Of a stretch of DNA of 39,251 bases, positions 17,144-25,852 are shown piece after piece. A model generated the notes under the pieces. It did no database searches, was not told where the DNA came from, and saw only the letters and a list, made by a program, of their open reading frames with translations. Position numbers and translations under genes: made by a program. The stretch is taken from NCBI GenBank assembly GCA_903921605.1, contig CAIXQV010000547.1, positions 1 through 39,251 of the forward strand, read 5' to 3'. Source of the DNA: an uncultured Planctomycetaceae bacterium (GTDB taxonomy: Bacteria; Planctomycetota; Planctomycetia; Planctomycetales; Planctomycetaceae). The number at the start of each line of letters is the position of its first letter. Position 1 is the first letter of the stretch.

Positions 17144-17217
17144 ATTTCAGACCTGAAATTTCAGATACCCGAAATCAGAGGCCCGACTTTTCGACCTGAA
17201 AAGTCAGGCCTTTTTTG
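17144..17217 (+). terminator. Double hairpin terminator after gnd
   Basis: The first stem, ATTTCAG-ACC-TGAAAT, is at 17144-17159. The main stem, AGGCCCGACTTTTC/GAAAAGTCAGGCCT, is at 17179-17211 with loop GACCT and is followed by TTTTTTG. The two share a GACCTGAAA segment, so they look like duplicated halves. The second is a good intrinsic terminator. Confidence 0.85.
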
Positions 17218-17293
17218 TTTCTCCAGACAAAACCTCCAAGGGACATACTCTTGCGAACAGGTCCTTTATCTTTTGATCCGCAGAGGTGAAGTC

Positions 17294-17677
17294 ATGCGAA
17301 CAAATCTGCTGATGGCGGCACTGATCGCACTGTCGATATCCGCTTGTTCGGATACAACAAAGTCAAATACAGTCAAACAGACGCTGACACTTGAGCAGAA
17401 AGCTCAAGCCCAACAAATGCTGACAGAAAAAGGGCTTCTAAGATACGAAAAATCACCGTTGATCGGTCGCAAGATAACCGATGAACAAGCTCTCTTTTCG
17501 CTTGCGGATGCCACAGTCTCGCGAGCAGATGGTACAGTCCTGTACTACTTCCAGGTCTGGCGATCAGGCAGGCCACTCGACTATGATGGCCCTGCGGACG
17601 ATGGAGATGGGGGAGTCACCATCGAAGTGGCAAACGGAGTGATTGTTGAGTCGCGTTACGTTGTGGCTGAGTTCTGA
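17294..17677 (+). CDS. Small lipoprotein of unknown function
   Basis: A 127-aa predicted lipoprotein: MRTNLLMAALIALSISAC gives an n-region, a hydrophobic core and a lipobox ending at Cys18. The mature part is acidic, with KKSPLIGRKITDEQ-like helical sequence followed by strands around DGTVLYYFQVWRSGRP and VTIEVANGVIVESRYV. I do not recognise the family. GAGGTGAAG precedes the ATG at 17294; an in-frame upstream ATG at 17273 would put residues in front of the signal and is less likely. It stands alone between the gnd terminator and the convergent small membrane protein gene. Confidence 0.7.
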   Translation: MRTNLLMAALIALSISACSDTTKSNTVKQTLTLEQKAQAQQMLTEKGLLRYEKSPLIGRKITDEQALFSLADATVSRADGTVLYYFQVWRSGRPLDYDGPADDGDGGVTIEVANGVIVESRYVVAEF

Positions 17678-17749
17678 CTGAGAACAAGACTTACGCCCGA
17701 AATCCCAGCCGTCGGCAAGTGCTTTCGAAAACGGCATGTCACCAAGCGA

Positions 17750-18154
17750 TCAATACACCGCGTGCTTCGCTTCATCGATCATCTGCCGATGCTCAGCGCG
17801 GAGTGCTTTGGCCCGGTCAAGATGCTGTTTCCTCTCTGCCTCCGAGACACTCGCATTCGCTCGGTTGGTCGCATCATAAATCTGTGCGCTGTAATGGTCG
17901 TTCACGCCTTTGATGTGCGCATCCCGACCGCCGATCCAGAAGGACGACTGGCTCGTCGGCTTTGATCCGCGAGGCCCCAGGATTCGATACCAGCCGCAGA
18001 AGTTGGTCCAGCCAGAAAAGATCAGCCCGGCTCCCATGAATATCGCAATGCCGATGCCCCACGGACGAGTTGCTTCAAAGGCACCAAGCACGCAACTGCC
18101 GACGATGATCAGTCCATTCAAAGCACTGGCTTTGCGTTCAAGCGAGTTGGGCAT
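17750..18154 (-). CDS. Small inner-membrane protein (DUF2892/YgaP-like start)
   Basis: A 134-aa protein. Two hydrophobic segments, LNGLIIVGSCVLGAF (about residues 12-26) and WGIGIAIFMGAGLIFSGWTNFCGWY (about 32-56), form a helical hairpin resembling DUF2892/YgaP-type inner-membrane domains, including the GWTNFCGWYRILG ending. The C-terminal half (about residues 85-134) is soluble, charged and helical (NRANASVSEAERKQHLDRAKALRAEHRQMIDEA), probably a coiled coil. The function is not known. The start at 18154 fits the membrane pattern; the frame continues to 18304 through the hairpin array, which is not coding. The ribosome binding site is weak. Confidence 0.65.
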   Translation of the reverse strand: MPNSLERKASALNGLIIVGSCVLGAFEATRPWGIGIAIFMGAGLIFSGWTNFCGWYRILGPRGSKPTSQSSFWIGGRDAHIKGVNDHYSAQIYDATNRANASVSEAERKQHLDRAKALRAEHRQMIDEAKHAVY

Positions 18155-18243
18155 GGAGGATATCTCGTGGAAGGGCGTTGGTGCGAATGACACTATTACA
18201 GCGAGAACGCTCACGAAATTCCAGAGGCAACCTGATTGCCCCT

Positions 18244-18352
18244 TGTTCCAGGGCTCCAGCCCTGGAACACACCGCCTGGAGGCTCCTGCCTCCACAACCT
18301 GCAAGGCTGGAGCCTTGCGTGCAGGGCGTTCCGAGGCTGGAGACTCGGAACG
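18244..18352. repeat. Array of four palindromic hairpins with related cores
   Basis: Four hairpins lie within 109 bp. H1 18244-18269: TGTTCCAGGGCT-CC-AGCCCTGGAACA, 12-bp stem. H2 18277-18294: TGGAGGC-TCCT-GCCTCCA, 7-bp stem. H3 18301-18318: GCAAGGCT-GG-AGCCTTGC, 8-bp stem. H4 18327-18352: CGTTCCGAG, an 8-nt loop, CTCGGAACG, 9-bp stem. The arms differ but remain self-complementary, while the centres keep a GGCT/AGCC-type core with TGGAG or its complement. This is compensatory change, expected of a dispersed structured repeat. The array lies between the divergent small membrane protein and uvrD-like genes. Confidence 0.85.
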
Positions 18353-18447
18353 AGCGTACGGCCGGGGCCTCGTTGAATTGTCGGCAGACTTCCGCAGGCG
18401 TATGCTTCCCAGCGCCTTTCCCTATTGCTCCGATCGACCGTGAATCA

Positions 18448-20547
18448 ATGACCGCTTCAGCAACATCCGACATTCCCGAGTTCCTGCAATCGCTGAATCC
18501 GCAGCAGCTCGCGGCGGTGATGCATGGTGACGAACCGTTGTTGATCATCGCGGGCGCGGGCACTGGTAAGACGACAACGCTGGCAAATCGAGTCGCATGG
18601 CAAATTGTGTCGGGCACGGATCCGTCTCGACTGCTGTTGCTGACGTTTACTCGCCGAGCGGCTGCGGAAATGTTGCGGCGAGTGGAGCATATTCTTATCC
18701 AGCTGGATCCATCGACCGTAAAGAATCCGGCGGTGTGTTCCAGGTCTTCCATCCGACGAATTGCCGGCGGCACGTTTCACTCGGTTGCCACGAATGTGCT
18801 TCGCCGCTATGGCAATCTGATCGGCCTGTATCCGGACTTCACGATTCTGGATCGCAGCGACTCCGAAGATCTGATGAACGTTGAACGATCGAAGCTGAAT
18901 CTTCCGAAGTCGGACAAACGATTTCCTCTGAAGGGAACTTGCCTCGATATCTACAGTCGCTGCGTCAATACTCAAAAGCCGCTCGACATCATCCTCAAGA
19001 AGTACTTCCCGTGGTGCCTGGAACATCAGGAACGACTGGGTGAACTCTTCAACGGTTACACGACCACCAAAGAACAACAGCGAGTCCTCGATTTTGATGA
19101 CCTGCTGCTGTTCTGGAACGCACTGGCCGAGAATCCTGATGGCGGCCAGATGCTGCGGCAGCAGTTTCAAAAGATCATGGTCGACGAGTATCAGGACACG
19201 AATATCCTGCAGGCTCAGATTCTGAAGAACATCTGCCCGGACGGCAAAGGATTAACAGCTGTCGGCGATGACGCTCAGTCGATCTACTCGTTCCGCGCGG
19301 CAACGGTGAGGAATATTCTGGACTTCCCGAATGAGTATCCAGGGACGGTGCTGATCCCGCTGGAACAGAACTACCGCACGACTCAGAAGATTCTGGACGC
19401 GACCAATGCCGTCATCGCGGAAGCAGAAGAGCGACATTCGAAAGAACTATGGTCGTCTCGCGGTGATGGCAGTCTGCCGGTGCTTGTGACGTGCAGCGAC
19501 GAAGACGCTCAGACAACGTATGTGATCGATCAGATTCTGGATCGGCGAGAAAAGGGTGTTCCACTGAAGCAGCAGGCGGTGCTGTTTCGTGCGTCGCATC
19601 ACAGCATGAGCATGGAAGCTGAGCTCGGCCGTCGCAACGTGCCGTTTGTGAAGTATGGTGGCCTGCGGTTTCTAGAGACGGCTCATGTTCGCGATCTGAT
19701 GTCGTTTCTTCGACTCGCGGAAAACCCGCTGGACTCCGTTGCCGGTTTTCGAGTCCTCGTTTTGATGCCCGGCATCGGTCATGTCAAAGCCGCTTCGCTG
19801 CTGGACAACCTGCGCGAAGGCGGTGGCCATTTCGAGACATGGTCGTCGTGGTCCCCGCCCTCGGTTCTCAAGGACGACTGGCCAAAGCTCATTCGACTGC
19901 TTCAGGAAATGGAACAGCGAGCCGAATCCGACGCCGGAGTCGCCACTGATATTCACGGAGCCCGCTTGTTTTACGCGCCGTTGCTCGAATCAAAGTACGA
20001 CAACGTGAAAGCTCGGCTAAATGATCTGATTCAGCTCGAAGCCATCGCCGCTCGGTATCAAAGCCGAACTGAATTCTTGTCTGAGATGACACTGGATCCA
20101 CCAAGCTCCACTCAGGAACTTCCGGCCGATCCGTTTCTGGATGAAGACTATTTGACTCTAAGCACGATACATTCGGCAAAGGGGCTCGAATGGGATTCTG
20201 TGTACGTGATCCACGCGGCCGACGGCAACATTCCTTCGGACATGGCGACTGGCAGTCCCGAGGAGATCGAAGAGGAACGTCGTTTGTTCTACGTCGCGAT
20301 GACTCGCGCGAAGAATCATCTCAGCGTCGTGCGGCCCGAGCGTTACTATTTCCACAATCGCCGCAAGAGCGACCAGCACTCACTCAGCAAGATCACTCGA
20401 TTTCTGCCGACTCAGATTCAGGCATTGTTTGACTGCCAATCTCAGGGCATGACCTACGGTTCCGGCTTCGGCGGAGCAGGGCAGAGCGGCTTGATTCAGG
20501 GCGACACAACGGAAATCCGCAAGAAGATATCGAAACTCTGGGGCTGA
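18448..20547 (+). CDS. UvrD/Rep/PcrA-family ATP-dependent 3'-5' DNA helicase
   Basis: A 699-aa superfamily 1A helicase with all motifs in order: Q motif LNPQQLAAV (residues 17-25), Walker A AGAGTGKTTT (35-44), Ia LLTFTRRAAAEML, II VDEYQDTN (about 245-252), III AVGDDAQSIYSFRAA, IV LEQNYRTTQKIL, V STIHSAKGLEWDSVYVIHAADGNIPS, VI EERRLFYVAMTRAK (about 608-621). Such enzymes unwind DNA in nucleotide-excision and mismatch repair or restart stalled forks; which paralogue this is cannot be settled. Length is typical, although the C-terminal tail is short. The frame is open upstream to 18178, but that extension crosses the hairpin array, so I place the start at the ATG at 18448, where helicase-like sequence begins. 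Confidence 0.95.
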   Translation: MTASATSDIPEFLQSLNPQQLAAVMHGDEPLLIIAGAGTGKTTTLANRVAWQIVSGTDPSRLLLLTFTRRAAAEMLRRVEHILIQLDPSTVKNPAVCSRSSIRRIAGGTFHSVATNVLRRYGNLIGLYPDFTILDRSDSEDLMNVERSKLNLPKSDKRFPLKGTCLDIYSRCVNTQKPLDIILKKYFPWCLEHQERLGELFNGYTTTKEQQRVLDFDDLLLFWNALAENPDGGQMLRQQFQKIMVDEYQDTNILQAQILKNICPDGKGLTAVGDDAQSIYSFRAATVRNILDFPNEYPGTVLIPLEQNYRTTQKILDATNAVIAEAEERHSKELWSSRGDGSLPVLVTCSDEDAQTTYVIDQILDRREKGVPLKQQAVLFRASHHSMSMEAELGRRNVPFVKYGGLRFLETAHVRDLMSFLRLAENPLDSVAGFRVLVLMPGIGHVKAASLLDNLREGGGHFETWSSWSPPSVLKDDWPKLIRLLQEMEQRAESDAGVATDIHGARLFYAPLLESKYDNVKARLNDLIQLEAIAARYQSRTEFLSEMTLDPPSSTQELPADPFLDEDYLTLSTIHSAKGLEWDSVYVIHAADGNIPSDMATGSPEEIEEERRLFYVAMTRAKNHLSVVRPERYYFHNRRKSDQHSLSKITRFLPTQIQALFDCQSQGMTYGSGFGGAGQSGLIQGDTTEIRKKISKLWG

Positions 20548-20742
20548 TTGGGGATCTCTTTGCGAGGATCACTACAGCTTAAGCCACTGACATCAACTCG
20601 GCCAGGACAAAACACGAAGGTTCTGAGTGCATGTCCACACTCAGTAGATTAGAATTTGGAACCGACAAGTTCAGCCTGCCTGAGTTCCAACCGTGTCTCC
20701 TGCCTACCGTTTCAACGCATACGGATTATCAGCCACGACTTT

Positions 20743-23169
20743 ATGAATCGCCACAGATCAACTCCGTCGCCGATTTTCTGTTTCGTTGCGACGCTTATCT
20801 TACTTGCTTGTGGATTCATGGCTTCAGCGAAAGCCGATGATGATGTTTCGCTGGGCAGCACAACATTCGCGTCACCACCGTCTTATCAGCAGGACGTCCT
20901 TCCGATCCTGACTCGATTCGGATGTAATCAGGGTGCCTGCCATGGGAAACTGGCTGGCCAAAATGGATTCCGTCTGTCACTTCGTGGTTACGCACCCGAC
21001 TGGGATTACGACTCCATCACACACGAATTCTTTGGCCGTCGAATCGACCGCGCGGCTCCGGCCAATAGCCTGCTAGTAACCAAACCGGCCGGCATGAGTC
21101 CCCATGGAGGAGGCAAACTTTTTGAGCCAAATAGTGCAGCCAGTAAAGTACTCACAGACTGGATCGCCGCAGGGACTCCAGGGATTATTCCTGATGAGCC
21201 CGTTGTTCAGTCAATAGCTGTCAGCCCGGGCACGCAAACCATGCATCCCGGGGAAACCCTGCAACTTACTGCCACAGCGAGGTATTCGAATGGTCAAGTA
21301 CGCGACATCACCTGGCTCTCGCAGTTCTTCTCCAACGATCCAAGCGTGCTGGAAGTTTCATCAAGCGGCCTGCTCAAGTGCCTGCGATCGGGGGAATCAG
21401 TCGTCCGAGTTCATTTTCAGGGTCAGGTAGCTGTCACCACTATCACCAGCCCCTTCGAACAATCTGTTGACGCACAGTTGTTTGTGGAACGCAGTAGTTT
21501 CATTGACGAGCATGTTTTCAACAAACTGGCTGCTCTTCGCATACCGCCGTCCCCCACCGCAGACGATGCAGTCTTTGTTCGCCGCGTCTTCCTCGATACG
21601 ATCGGCACTCTGCCGACACCGACAGAGGTACAAGCCTTCCTGAACGACCAAAATCCCGGTAAGCGAACAGACCTGATCGATACACTGCTCGAACGCCCCG
21701 AGTTTGCGGACTATTGGACTTTGATCCTGTGCGACCTGCTGCAGAATCGCAAAGAACGTGATCACGATGTCAGAGGCAGTAAGGGCGTCCGCGCGATGCA
21801 GGCGTGGGTTCGCGAGCAGGTTGAGACAAATCGCCCGTGGGATGAGATCGCTCGCGATGTCATAACCGCCTCCGGAGATTCTGTCTCCCAACCTCAGATC
21901 GGCTATTACGTCGTTTCGATCGGTGAGTATCGTCAGGTCGAAGACTCCGAGGTCGTGTCCTCAGTAGCGCAGTCGTTTCTGGGAACTCGAATCGGCTGCG
22001 CCAAGTGCCACAATCATCCACTCGAACGATACACCCAGGATGACTACTACCATTTTGCAGCGTACTTCGGCCGGATGAATTTTCAGCGTCAGGAATCTCA
22101 CAAAGGAGCAACTGCTCTTATTGTTGCTACAGAAGAGGAAGCCCGCGTTCAAAAGCAAATCACGGAGAAAGAATCGCGTCTCAAAGCGATGACAGAGGAT
22201 CAAGCCAATAAGCAGGGCGCAGAACTCGAATCTCTGCAGAAACAGATTGCTGAAGTGAATCAGCAACTTGAAAACGAACGGCGACAATTCGCAGAACTAA
22301 CGACGCGAATTCCACGCGTCAGGCAGCCTCGCACAAACCAGCAGCTCGCTGCTCAGCCGCTTGATCGATCTGAAACAAACATTGCTCCGGGGCAGGATCC
22401 GCGAGAATCACTCGCTCAATGGATGACGGACCCGGGTAACGAGAACTTTTCTGGCAGCATGGTCAATCGATTGTGGCGTCATTTCTTTGCCGTGGGCCTT
22501 GTTGAACCTGTCGATGATCTTCGCATCAGCAACCCGCCGAGCAATCGTGAATTATGGACCGCCCTGAATCAGGAGTTTGTGAGTCACAAGTACGATCTCA
22601 GACACATCATGAGGCTCATCCTGAATTCACGCACATATCAACTGAGTTCGGCGACGCTGAAGGGCAACGCTGCGGAACGCGGCTTCTATTCACACTACTA
22701 CGTTCGCCGTCTGCCAGCCGAAGTCTTCCTGGACGCGATTAGCCAAAGCACACTGATCCCGGATTCATTCCCGGGATATCCAGTCGGAATGCGCGCGATC
22801 CAGCTTCCGGATTCGACGGTTGCCTCTCCGTTCCTGTCGATGTTTGGCCGTAGTGAACGAGTGACAGCCTGTGCTTGCGAACGTTCCGGTGATGTCACAC
22901 TGCCGCAGCTTCTTCATCTGCAGTGTGGAGACGGACTCGCTCAGAAATTTGACGATCCCGTCGGACGATTAAAGCAGATCATGAATAGTTTCCCTGATGA
23001 CAAATCAGCGATTGAACAGATTTATCTGGCCACACTCAGTCGCTCTCCAACAACCGAAGAACAGGCCTCCATCACGGCAGCATTCGAAGGCAATGAACAA
23101 CGTGAAGAAGCGTTCCGAGATCTCTTTTGGGCTCTTTTGAATACCAAAGAATTTGCATTCAATCACTGA
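20743..23169 (+). CDS. PSCyt1/BIG2/DUF1549/DUF1553 cytochrome-like protein
   Basis: An 808-aa exported planctomycete protein. A signal peptide follows the ATG at 20743 (ATLILLACGFMASAKADD). The order is: a planctomycete cytochrome-like domain with CNQGACHG (Cys61, Cys66, His67); a BIG2 immunoglobulin-like domain at about 145-225 (VSPGTQTMHPGETLQLTATARYSNGQ); DUF1549 at about 255-455, with a canonical haem-c motif CAKCH (Cys419-His423) then NHPLERYTQDDYYHFAAYFGRM; an inserted charged coiled coil at about 461-526 rich in Glu/Gln/Lys; and DUF1553 to the end. Partner DUF1501 genes are nearly always adjacent, as here. The function of these systems is unresolved; electron transfer and surface polymer processing have been suggested. 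The frame is open upstream to 20656 without signal character. Confidence 0.9.
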   Translation: MNRHRSTPSPIFCFVATLILLACGFMASAKADDDVSLGSTTFASPPSYQQDVLPILTRFGCNQGACHGKLAGQNGFRLSLRGYAPDWDYDSITHEFFGRRIDRAAPANSLLVTKPAGMSPHGGGKLFEPNSAASKVLTDWIAAGTPGIIPDEPVVQSIAVSPGTQTMHPGETLQLTATARYSNGQVRDITWLSQFFSNDPSVLEVSSSGLLKCLRSGESVVRVHFQGQVAVTTITSPFEQSVDAQLFVERSSFIDEHVFNKLAALRIPPSPTADDAVFVRRVFLDTIGTLPTPTEVQAFLNDQNPGKRTDLIDTLLERPEFADYWTLILCDLLQNRKERDHDVRGSKGVRAMQAWVREQVETNRPWDEIARDVITASGDSVSQPQIGYYVVSIGEYRQVEDSEVVSSVAQSFLGTRIGCAKCHNHPLERYTQDDYYHFAAYFGRMNFQRQESHKGATALIVATEEEARVQKQITEKESRLKAMTEDQANKQGAELESLQKQIAEVNQQLENERRQFAELTTRIPRVRQPRTNQQLAAQPLDRSETNIAPGQDPRESLAQWMTDPGNENFSGSMVNRLWRHFFAVGLVEPVDDLRISNPPSNRELWTALNQEFVSHKYDLRHIMRLILNSRTYQLSSATLKGNAAERGFYSHYYVRRLPAEVFLDAISQSTLIPDSFPGYPVGMRAIQLPDSTVASPFLSMFGRSERVTACACERSGDVTLPQLLHLQCGDGLAQKFDDPVGRLKQIMNSFPDDKSAIEQIYLATLSRSPTTEEQASITAAFEGNEQREEAFRDLFWALLNTKEFAFNH

Positions 23170-23291
23170 CAGAAACAGAACAGCAGTAGTCCCCGGCAAA
23201 ATAATGGCTCCGAACAATTGAAACTGGGCAGACAGATAACGTCCTGCTCATTGAACAAGAATCTGTCTTGGTTACGGATTAAGGATTCATC

Positions 23292-24620
23292 ATGTTAAAC
23301 ATCAATCTTAATCAATCGATCAGCAAACTTTGCAACGGCCAATCAAGACGTGATTGCCTTCGAGTCGGTACTCTGGGGCCTCTCGGCCTCACAATGGCAC
23401 ACTTACTTCAGCAGCAGTCGCTAGTTGCAGAAGAGTCTCCGCAGCGACGCGCGAAATCTGTCATTCTTGTTTATCTTGGCGGTGGCCTGTCGCATCATGA
23501 CAGCTTTGATCTAAAACCTGAGGCACCGGCGGAGATTCGTGGTAAATACAAGCCCGTGTCGACTTGCGTTCCGGGCATTCAGATCTGTGAGCTATTGCCA
23601 AAAATCTCTGGAATCATGGACCGAGTCGCGCTGATTCGGTCGGGTTCACACACCAATGATCACCACGAAACGGCGACCAACTGGGCTCTTTCTGGCCGAT
23701 TCGGCTCAGCCTTTGGAGACTTCCCGTCCATCGGCGCTGTGGTGGCAAATCAACTGGGCTTCTCAGGTCAGATTCCGCCGTATGTCGCGATCCCTCATAA
23801 CCCATCTTTCACCTGGGAACTTGGCAAGAGCGCTTTTCTGGGTGGACGCTACGAATCGTTCAAGGCCGGAGACCCCAATCAGGCCGGATATCGTGTTCGA
23901 GATCTCGTGCGTACGACCGCTCTAACGGACAAATCCATCGAACGACGCAGGACACTCTTGCAGGCCGTCGACTCACTGGCACGGCAGGTCGAAGGAAACG
24001 ATCAGATTGCCACCTATGACGAATTCCAGAAGCGTGCCAGCGAGATGATTCTTTCACCGCAGGCTCGTACAGCCTTCGACATTGAGCAGGAACCTGCAGA
24101 CCTTCGAGACTCTTACGGTCGGAACATGTTTGGTCAAAGCTGCTTACTGGCCCGACGACTTGTTGAGTCAGGTGTCACGTTTACAACAATCAACTACGGA
24201 GGCTGGGATCATCATGGAAAGATATTCGAAAGCCTCGATAAGAAGCTGCCGGAATTCGACATGGGATTCTCGTCACTCATTCGTGATCTTGACCAACGAG
24301 GTTTACTGAACGACACACTGGTGGCCTGTTTCGGGGAATTTGGACGAAGTCCTGGAGTGAATAAAGACGCAGGTCGCGACCACTGGGGACCAGCCGCGTC
24401 CATGCTGTTCGCCGGAGCCGGCATTCAGCCTGGTCAGGTTATTGGAGCGACCGATGACCATGGCGGCTATGCCATCAAGAGACCTGTCCGCCCTGCCGAC
24501 GTGGCCTTTACGATCTATTCCTCGTTAGGTATCCCGCCGCGTCGCCAAATCTATACACCTGATGGTCGTCCGGTTGAAATCCTTGATCAGGGAGAGTTGA
24601 TTCAGGAACTCTATTCGTGA
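23292..24620 (+). CDS. DUF1501 protein, Tat-exported
   Basis: A 442-aa protein of DUF1501, a sulfatase/phosphatase-superfamily-like family. The N-terminus carries a twin-arginine-type motif (SRRDCLRVG, about residues 18-26) and a hydrophobic stretch, indicating folded export. Family signatures: VILVYLGGGLSHHDSFDLKPEAP, IRSGSHTNDHHETA, a GGWDHHGK block, LVACFGEFGRSP and AGRDHWGPAASMLFAGAGI; the His/Asp residues are plausible metal ligands. It is coupled with the PSCyt/DUF1549/DUF1553 gene 122 bp upstream and overlaps the following PPC gene. The substrate is unknown. Unlike the decayed copy at 3193-4130, this gene is complete from Tat signal to C-terminus. Confidence 0.93.
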   Translation: MLNINLNQSISKLCNGQSRRDCLRVGTLGPLGLTMAHLLQQQSLVAEESPQRRAKSVILVYLGGGLSHHDSFDLKPEAPAEIRGKYKPVSTCVPGIQICELLPKISGIMDRVALIRSGSHTNDHHETATNWALSGRFGSAFGDFPSIGAVVANQLGFSGQIPPYVAIPHNPSFTWELGKSAFLGGRYESFKAGDPNQAGYRVRDLVRTTALTDKSIERRRTLLQAVDSLARQVEGNDQIATYDEFQKRASEMILSPQARTAFDIEQEPADLRDSYGRNMFGQSCLLARRLVESGVTFTTINYGGWDHHGKIFESLDKKLPEFDMGFSSLIRDLDQRGLLNDTLVACFGEFGRSPGVNKDAGRDHWGPAASMLFAGAGIQPGQVIGATDDHGGYAIKRPVRPADVAFTIYSSLGIPPRRQIYTPDGRPVEILDQGELIQELYS

Positions 24621-25438
24621 AAACCATCACCAACACAATCCGACTTTCCGTGACGGCCATTTTGTGTTCTCAAATCATGGGCCACTTCAGTCCTGCGCTT
24701 GCAGACGAGAAACCGATGCCAGCACCTCCTGCCATCAAAATGACGGTGCCACCCGCGATTGCCCTTGCCCCACCATCCGCGAGTGCCATGGAAACTACAA
24801 AAGTTTTGATCATTCGCGGACTCCAAATGGATCAGATCACTGGGATTACGTGTACGGAGAACGCGCTGCCCGTTTCGTTCAGCATTGTCAAAAAAGAAAA
24901 GTCGGCTCCTCCGGATAAGGTGGAAGCCAACGACGTAGGCGACACTCAGGCTGAAGTTTCTCTCAGTATTCCTCCCGACTTTGTTGGGGACTCACTGACA
25001 ATCACGGCCAGCAGCGAACATGGCACCTCAGAACACTTCACGATACCGGTGATTTCCGGAGGCCTGCTGGTTGCCGAATCAGAACCGAATGACGGTCTTC
25101 GAAAAGCTCAGCCGATCCGACTCGGGACGACGATTCAGGGTTTGATTTCACAACCGAAAGATGTTGACGTCTACGAGTTCCAGGGAACTGCGGGCCAGAT
25201 ACTTCTGGCAGAAGTCACGGCTGACCGAATTGGGTCACCATGTGATTCTCAATTGACGCTGTTTGATTCGGCCGGGCAAATCCTGAAAATTGCAGATGAT
25301 TCGGCGGAGACTTCTGATGCCATTCTGAAAGTCACGTTACCTCGTGACGACACCTACCGCATCGTGATGCTTGAAGCGACCGACCGCGGCAGTTCAATCT
25401 GCACCTACTTGCTTCGCGTGACTATGACACCGCAATGA
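24617..25438 (+). CDS. Secreted PPC-domain protein, third gene of the PSCyt operon
   Basis: A 273-aa exported protein starting with GTG at 24617, which overlaps the DUF1501 stop codon (GTGA), so it is translationally coupled. A signal peptide is followed by a Pro/Ala-rich linker (about residues 30-60), a beta-rich immunoglobulin-like part (about 62-150), and a pre-peptidase C-terminal (PPC) domain at about 150-270 with ESEPNDGLRKAQPIRLG, DVDVYEFQGTAGQILLAEV and DDTYRIVMLEA. PPC domains are accessory beta-sandwiches in secreted proteins. Conserved linkage to PSCyt and DUF1501 genes suggests the three act at the same extracytoplasmic site. No catalytic motif is visible. Confidence 0.88.
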   Translation: MKTITNTIRLSVTAILCSQIMGHFSPALADEKPMPAPPAIKMTVPPAIALAPPSASAMETTKVLIIRGLQMDQITGITCTENALPVSFSIVKKEKSAPPDKVEANDVGDTQAEVSLSIPPDFVGDSLTITASSEHGTSEHFTIPVISGGLLVAESEPNDGLRKAQPIRLGTTIQGLISQPKDVDVYEFQGTAGQILLAEVTADRIGSPCDSQLTLFDSAGQILKIADDSAETSDAILKVTLPRDDTYRIVMLEATDRGSSICTYLLRVTMTPQ

Positions 25439-25852
25439 TCGCTCAATGATCTTGTGTCCAAATTGCTACGCACAGTGAAAAAGCTGACTCCATCTGATTT
25501 GAGTTCTCAAGCCCTCACGCGCCAACACAGCGGAATGATCTCGCCCCGGCAGACTCGAACGACAAACTCAACGAGAGTGAGTCCACGGTGCAAGCCCCCA
25601 TTGGTGGCAGCAGCAAATACTGCCGGCTTTTCCCTGTGTCGCATTATGTTGAATTGATTCGTGATAAATAGAATTATCCCGCTGGCATGGCCGACTGATG
25701 GGCTCTTCACTAAAGCTTTCCCCAACTTATCGACGATCAGTCAACAGAACGAAGCCGGTTGCGATTCTATTCTGAGCGACCGGATCAGAGAGCATTCGGC
25801 AGGAATTGCCGGAACAGGAACATCGGAAAAAGTCCCGAGGAAAGACGACGGA
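25439..25852. other. Gap between the PSCyt operon and the SNF2 pair
   Basis: 414 bp. An open frame runs through part of it into the 174-aa gene from an ATG at 25661, but the first 64 residues look random. No clear terminator follows the PPC gene. A short minus-strand stretch reads RGLTLVEF, reminiscent of a prepilin N-terminus, without a hydrophobic helix after it. The gap presumably holds the promoter for the following two genes. Confidence 0.45.

Noticed and set aside
18178..18447. N-terminal extension of the UvrD-like helicase
   Set aside because: It runs through the four-hairpin array, and helicase-like sequence starts only after the ATG at 18448.
25507..25725. Minus-strand RGLTLVEF, similar to the start of planctomycete prepilin-type (DUF1559) proteins
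   Set aside because: The hydrophobic helix that must follow the motif is absent and the frame ends soon after; probably chance.
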